Shown here: piece by piece, positions 12,833-14,522 of the stretch
Layout of the letters: the number at the start of each line of letters is the position of its first letter
Numbering within the stretch: position 1 is the first letter of the stretch
Assembly (NCBI GenBank): GCA_900754745.1
Contig: CAAEEB010000079.1
Location: 1 to 14,522 of the forward strand
Direction: 5' to 3'
Source of the DNA: an uncultured Collinsella sp.
GTDB lineage: Bacteria; Actinomycetota; Coriobacteriia; Coriobacteriales; Coriobacteriaceae
DNA length: 14,522 nt
Made by a program: the position numbers and the translations under genes
The notes under the pieces: generated by a model
Seen by the model: only the letters and a program-made list of their open reading frames with translations
What the model was told of the DNA's origin: nothing
Databases searched by the model: none

Positions 12833-14451
12833 TGACTGACGTGCGCGAGGCCGCACAGAACCTGATCGAGTACGCCATCCACCGATCGATGATCCGCCAG
12901 GACGACCGCATCTGGGCATACAACACCATTCTGGAGTGCATCGGTGCTACGGGCCCGGCGCTCGACATGGCCTGGGCGCTGCAAAACGAGAAGCTCTCGC
13001 TCTTGCACCCCGATACGCTCCCCGATTTTGACCTGGAGGGCACGCTTGCCGCGCTTTCCGAGGCCGCCGTTGTCAACGGTGCCGCCGAGGACACGGCATC
13101 GGGCCGCGACCGCATCGCCATGCGCATCATGGGCGTGCTGATGCCGAGGCCTTCGGTTGTAAACGAGGAATTCAACGGCCGCATGGGCGTCAACGAGCCC
13201 CGCGCCGCGACGGACTGGTTCTACGGTCTGTGCTGCGACGCCGGCTACGTGCGTCGTGCCGCTATCGCGCGCAACATCAAATGGAGCACCCCCACCAACT
13301 GGGGCGACCTGGAGATCACCATCAACCTGTCAAAGCCCGAAAAGGATCCGCGCGACATTGCCGCGGCCGGCGCCGCAAAGAACACGGGCGAGAAGTATCC
13401 CGCCTGTCAGCTCTGCATCGAAAACGAGGGGTATCCCGGACGCTCCGCCGCAGCCGACGGCGGTGCCCACCCCGCTCGCCAGAACCTGCGCGTTATTCCC
13501 ATTGAGCTCGATGGCGAGCGCTGGGGTTTCCAGTACAGCCCGTACGCGTACTTTAACGAGCACTGCATTGCCATGAGCTCCGAGCATCGTCCGATGCACG
13601 TCGACCGCAAGGGTCTGACCTGCCTGCTCGATTTTGTGGACCTGTTCCCGCATTACTTCATCGGCTCCAACGCCGACCTGCCCATCGTGGGCGGCTCGAT
13701 CTTGTCGCACGACCACTTCCAGGGCGGCGCGCACGAGTTCCCCATGATGCATGCCGCCGAGGTCTCGCAGTTTAGCGTGCCCGGTTTTGACCAGGTCAGC
13801 GGTACCGTGCTGCAGTGGCCGCTCTCGGTGCTGCGCCTGCGCTCGCACGACCGCGCCCAGCTGCTCGACGCTGCCGAGAAGATTATCCTGGCATGGCGCG
13901 AATGGACCGATGAGTCTGTAGGCGTCATCGCACACACGGCCGACGGCGTGGCCCACAACACCGTGACGCCCGTCATCCGCCGCGTCGATTCCCGCGGCAA
14001 TGCCGGCGGCGAGATCTACGAGGCCTACCTGGCGCTTCGCTGCAACATCACGACCGACGAGCATCCGCTGGGCGTATTCCACCCGCATGCCGAGTATCAC
14101 CATATTAAAAAGGAGAACATCGGCCTGATCGAGGTCATGGGCCTGGCCATTTTGCCGCCGCGCTTGGTTCCCGAGCTCGGCGCTGTCCGTGAGCACTTGC
14201 TGGCAGCCAAGGCCGATGCCAGCTACGACCTTGCTGGCGCGCTCGAGGGCGACGACCTTTGCCGCAGCCATGCCGCGTGGGCCGAAGACGTCTTTGCCCG
14301 CCGCGCCGACGAGCTTACGGCCGACAACGCCATCGATATCCTGCACGAGGAGGTCGGCGTGGTGTTTGGCCACGTGCTCGACAACGCCGGCGTCTTTAAA
14401 TGGGACGAGGCAGGACGCGCCGCCCAGCAGCGCTTTATCGACTCGCTGTAG
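12823..14451 (+). CDS. galT: UDP-glucose-hexose-1-phosphate uridylyltransferase, type 2 (GalT)
   Basis: This 542-residue cytoplasmic transferase exchanges galactose-1-phosphate with UDP-glucose to give UDP-galactose and glucose-1-phosphate, the second Leloir step. Its length and sequence are those of the Gram-positive type 2 family, not the ~350-residue HPHGQ type. Visible marks are the N-terminal IEYAIHRSMIRQDDRIWAYN (15-34), PACQLCIENEGYPGR (193-207), NLRVIPIELDGERWGFQYSPY (221-241), and SHDHFQGG (295-302), where H296 and H298 form the HxH that supplies the nucleophilic histidine in this superfamily. The ATG at 12823 overlaps galK by 10 nt and has AAGGGGG 10 nt upstream. A second ATG at 12832 forms TAATG with the galK stop and is the alternative. 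Nothing recognisable is seen in the last 71 bases of the window. Confidence 0.96.
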   Translation: MAVMTDVREAAQNLIEYAIHRSMIRQDDRIWAYNTILECIGATGPALDMAWALQNEKLSLLHPDTLPDFDLEGTLAALSEAAVVNGAAEDTASGRDRIAMRIMGVLMPRPSVVNEEFNGRMGVNEPRAATDWFYGLCCDAGYVRRAAIARNIKWSTPTNWGDLEITINLSKPEKDPRDIAAAGAAKNTGEKYPACQLCIENEGYPGRSAAADGGAHPARQNLRVIPIELDGERWGFQYSPYAYFNEHCIAMSSEHRPMHVDRKGLTCLLDFVDLFPHYFIGSNADLPIVGGSILSHDHFQGGAHEFPMMHAAEVSQFSVPGFDQVSGTVLQWPLSVLRLRSHDRAQLLDAAEKIILAWREWTDESVGVIAHTADGVAHNTVTPVIRRVDSRGNAGGEIYEAYLALRCNITTDEHPLGVFHPHAEYHHIKKENIGLIEVMGLAILPPRLVPELGAVREHLLAAKADASYDLAGALEGDDLCRSHAAWAEDVFARRADELTADNAIDILHEEVGVVFGHVLDNAGVFKWDEAGRAAQQRFIDSL

Positions 14452-14522
14452 AGCACGGGCCCGAACGTTCAACAGCAGCCCGCACGACATAGCCACCTAC
14501 ACGACAACGGCGCCCGCCGGCA

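Noticed and set aside
13330..14496. Minus-strand 388-codon ORF opposite galT
   Set aside because: No domain or ribosome site; opposite a full-length, motif-complete GalT.
1..14522. tRNA, rRNA or transposase/integrase genes
   Set aside because: No cloverleaf, rRNA core sequence or recombinase motif was found on either strand by eye; a tRNAscan or profile search would be the decisive check.

Overview
The window looks like chromosome from a high-GC, anaerobic, gut-type actinobacterium, most likely Collinsella or a close relative in the Coriobacteriia. I infer this from the GC-rich third codon positions, the AGGAGG-type ribosome sites, an obligate-anaerobe flavodiiron protein, a clostridia-like divergent galactokinase paired with a type 2 GalT, and compact intergenic palindromes. 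The genus is inferred from general knowledge; I ran no database comparison.

Layout. Positions 1-60 may hold the last codons of an upstream gene. Positions 163-3213 (minus strand) hold an ABC exporter of the BceAB/FtsX type: the ATPase is first, the ten-helix permease overlaps its end by 23 nt, and a U-tract terminator follows. Divergent from it, 3362-4348 encodes an unusual single-frame fusion of a NudG/MutT-like Nudix hydrolase with a very-short-patch-repair (Vsr) endonuclease. This is the most notable protein of the window. After a 488-nt low-content stretch (a possible decayed fragment and a small ORF) comes an AraC-type regulator (4837-5775) followed 56 nt later by a HAD phosphatase (5832-6455).

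Positions 6456-6680 carry a striking nested palindrome of about 152 nt between convergent genes. The minus-strand gene at 6681-7538 is a class II ketose-bisphosphate aldolase closest in motifs to GatY/KbaY. It is divergent from a DeoR-family regulator (7874-8674), and several operator-like dyads lie between the two. Positions 8675-8966 hold a second composite repeat: two copies of one terminator stem flank two inverted-repeat units built on the same 10-mer. A flavodiiron protein (8967-10127, minus) and a LacI-family regulator (10257-11288, minus) follow. LacI is divergent from galK-galT (11627-14451), and three near-identical LacI-type operators lie between them.

How the genes work together. 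LacI, galK and galT form a locally controlled Leloir module that turns galactose into galactose-1-phosphate and then into UDP-galactose/glucose-1-phosphate; galE and a transporter are not in the window. The DeoR-aldolase pair may serve the tagatose-6-phosphate/galactitol route or ordinary glycolysis. The flavodiiron protein would protect an anaerobe from O2 or NO. The Nudix-Vsr fusion would join nucleotide-pool cleaning to mismatch repair. No tRNA, rRNA, CRISPR array or transposase gene was seen.
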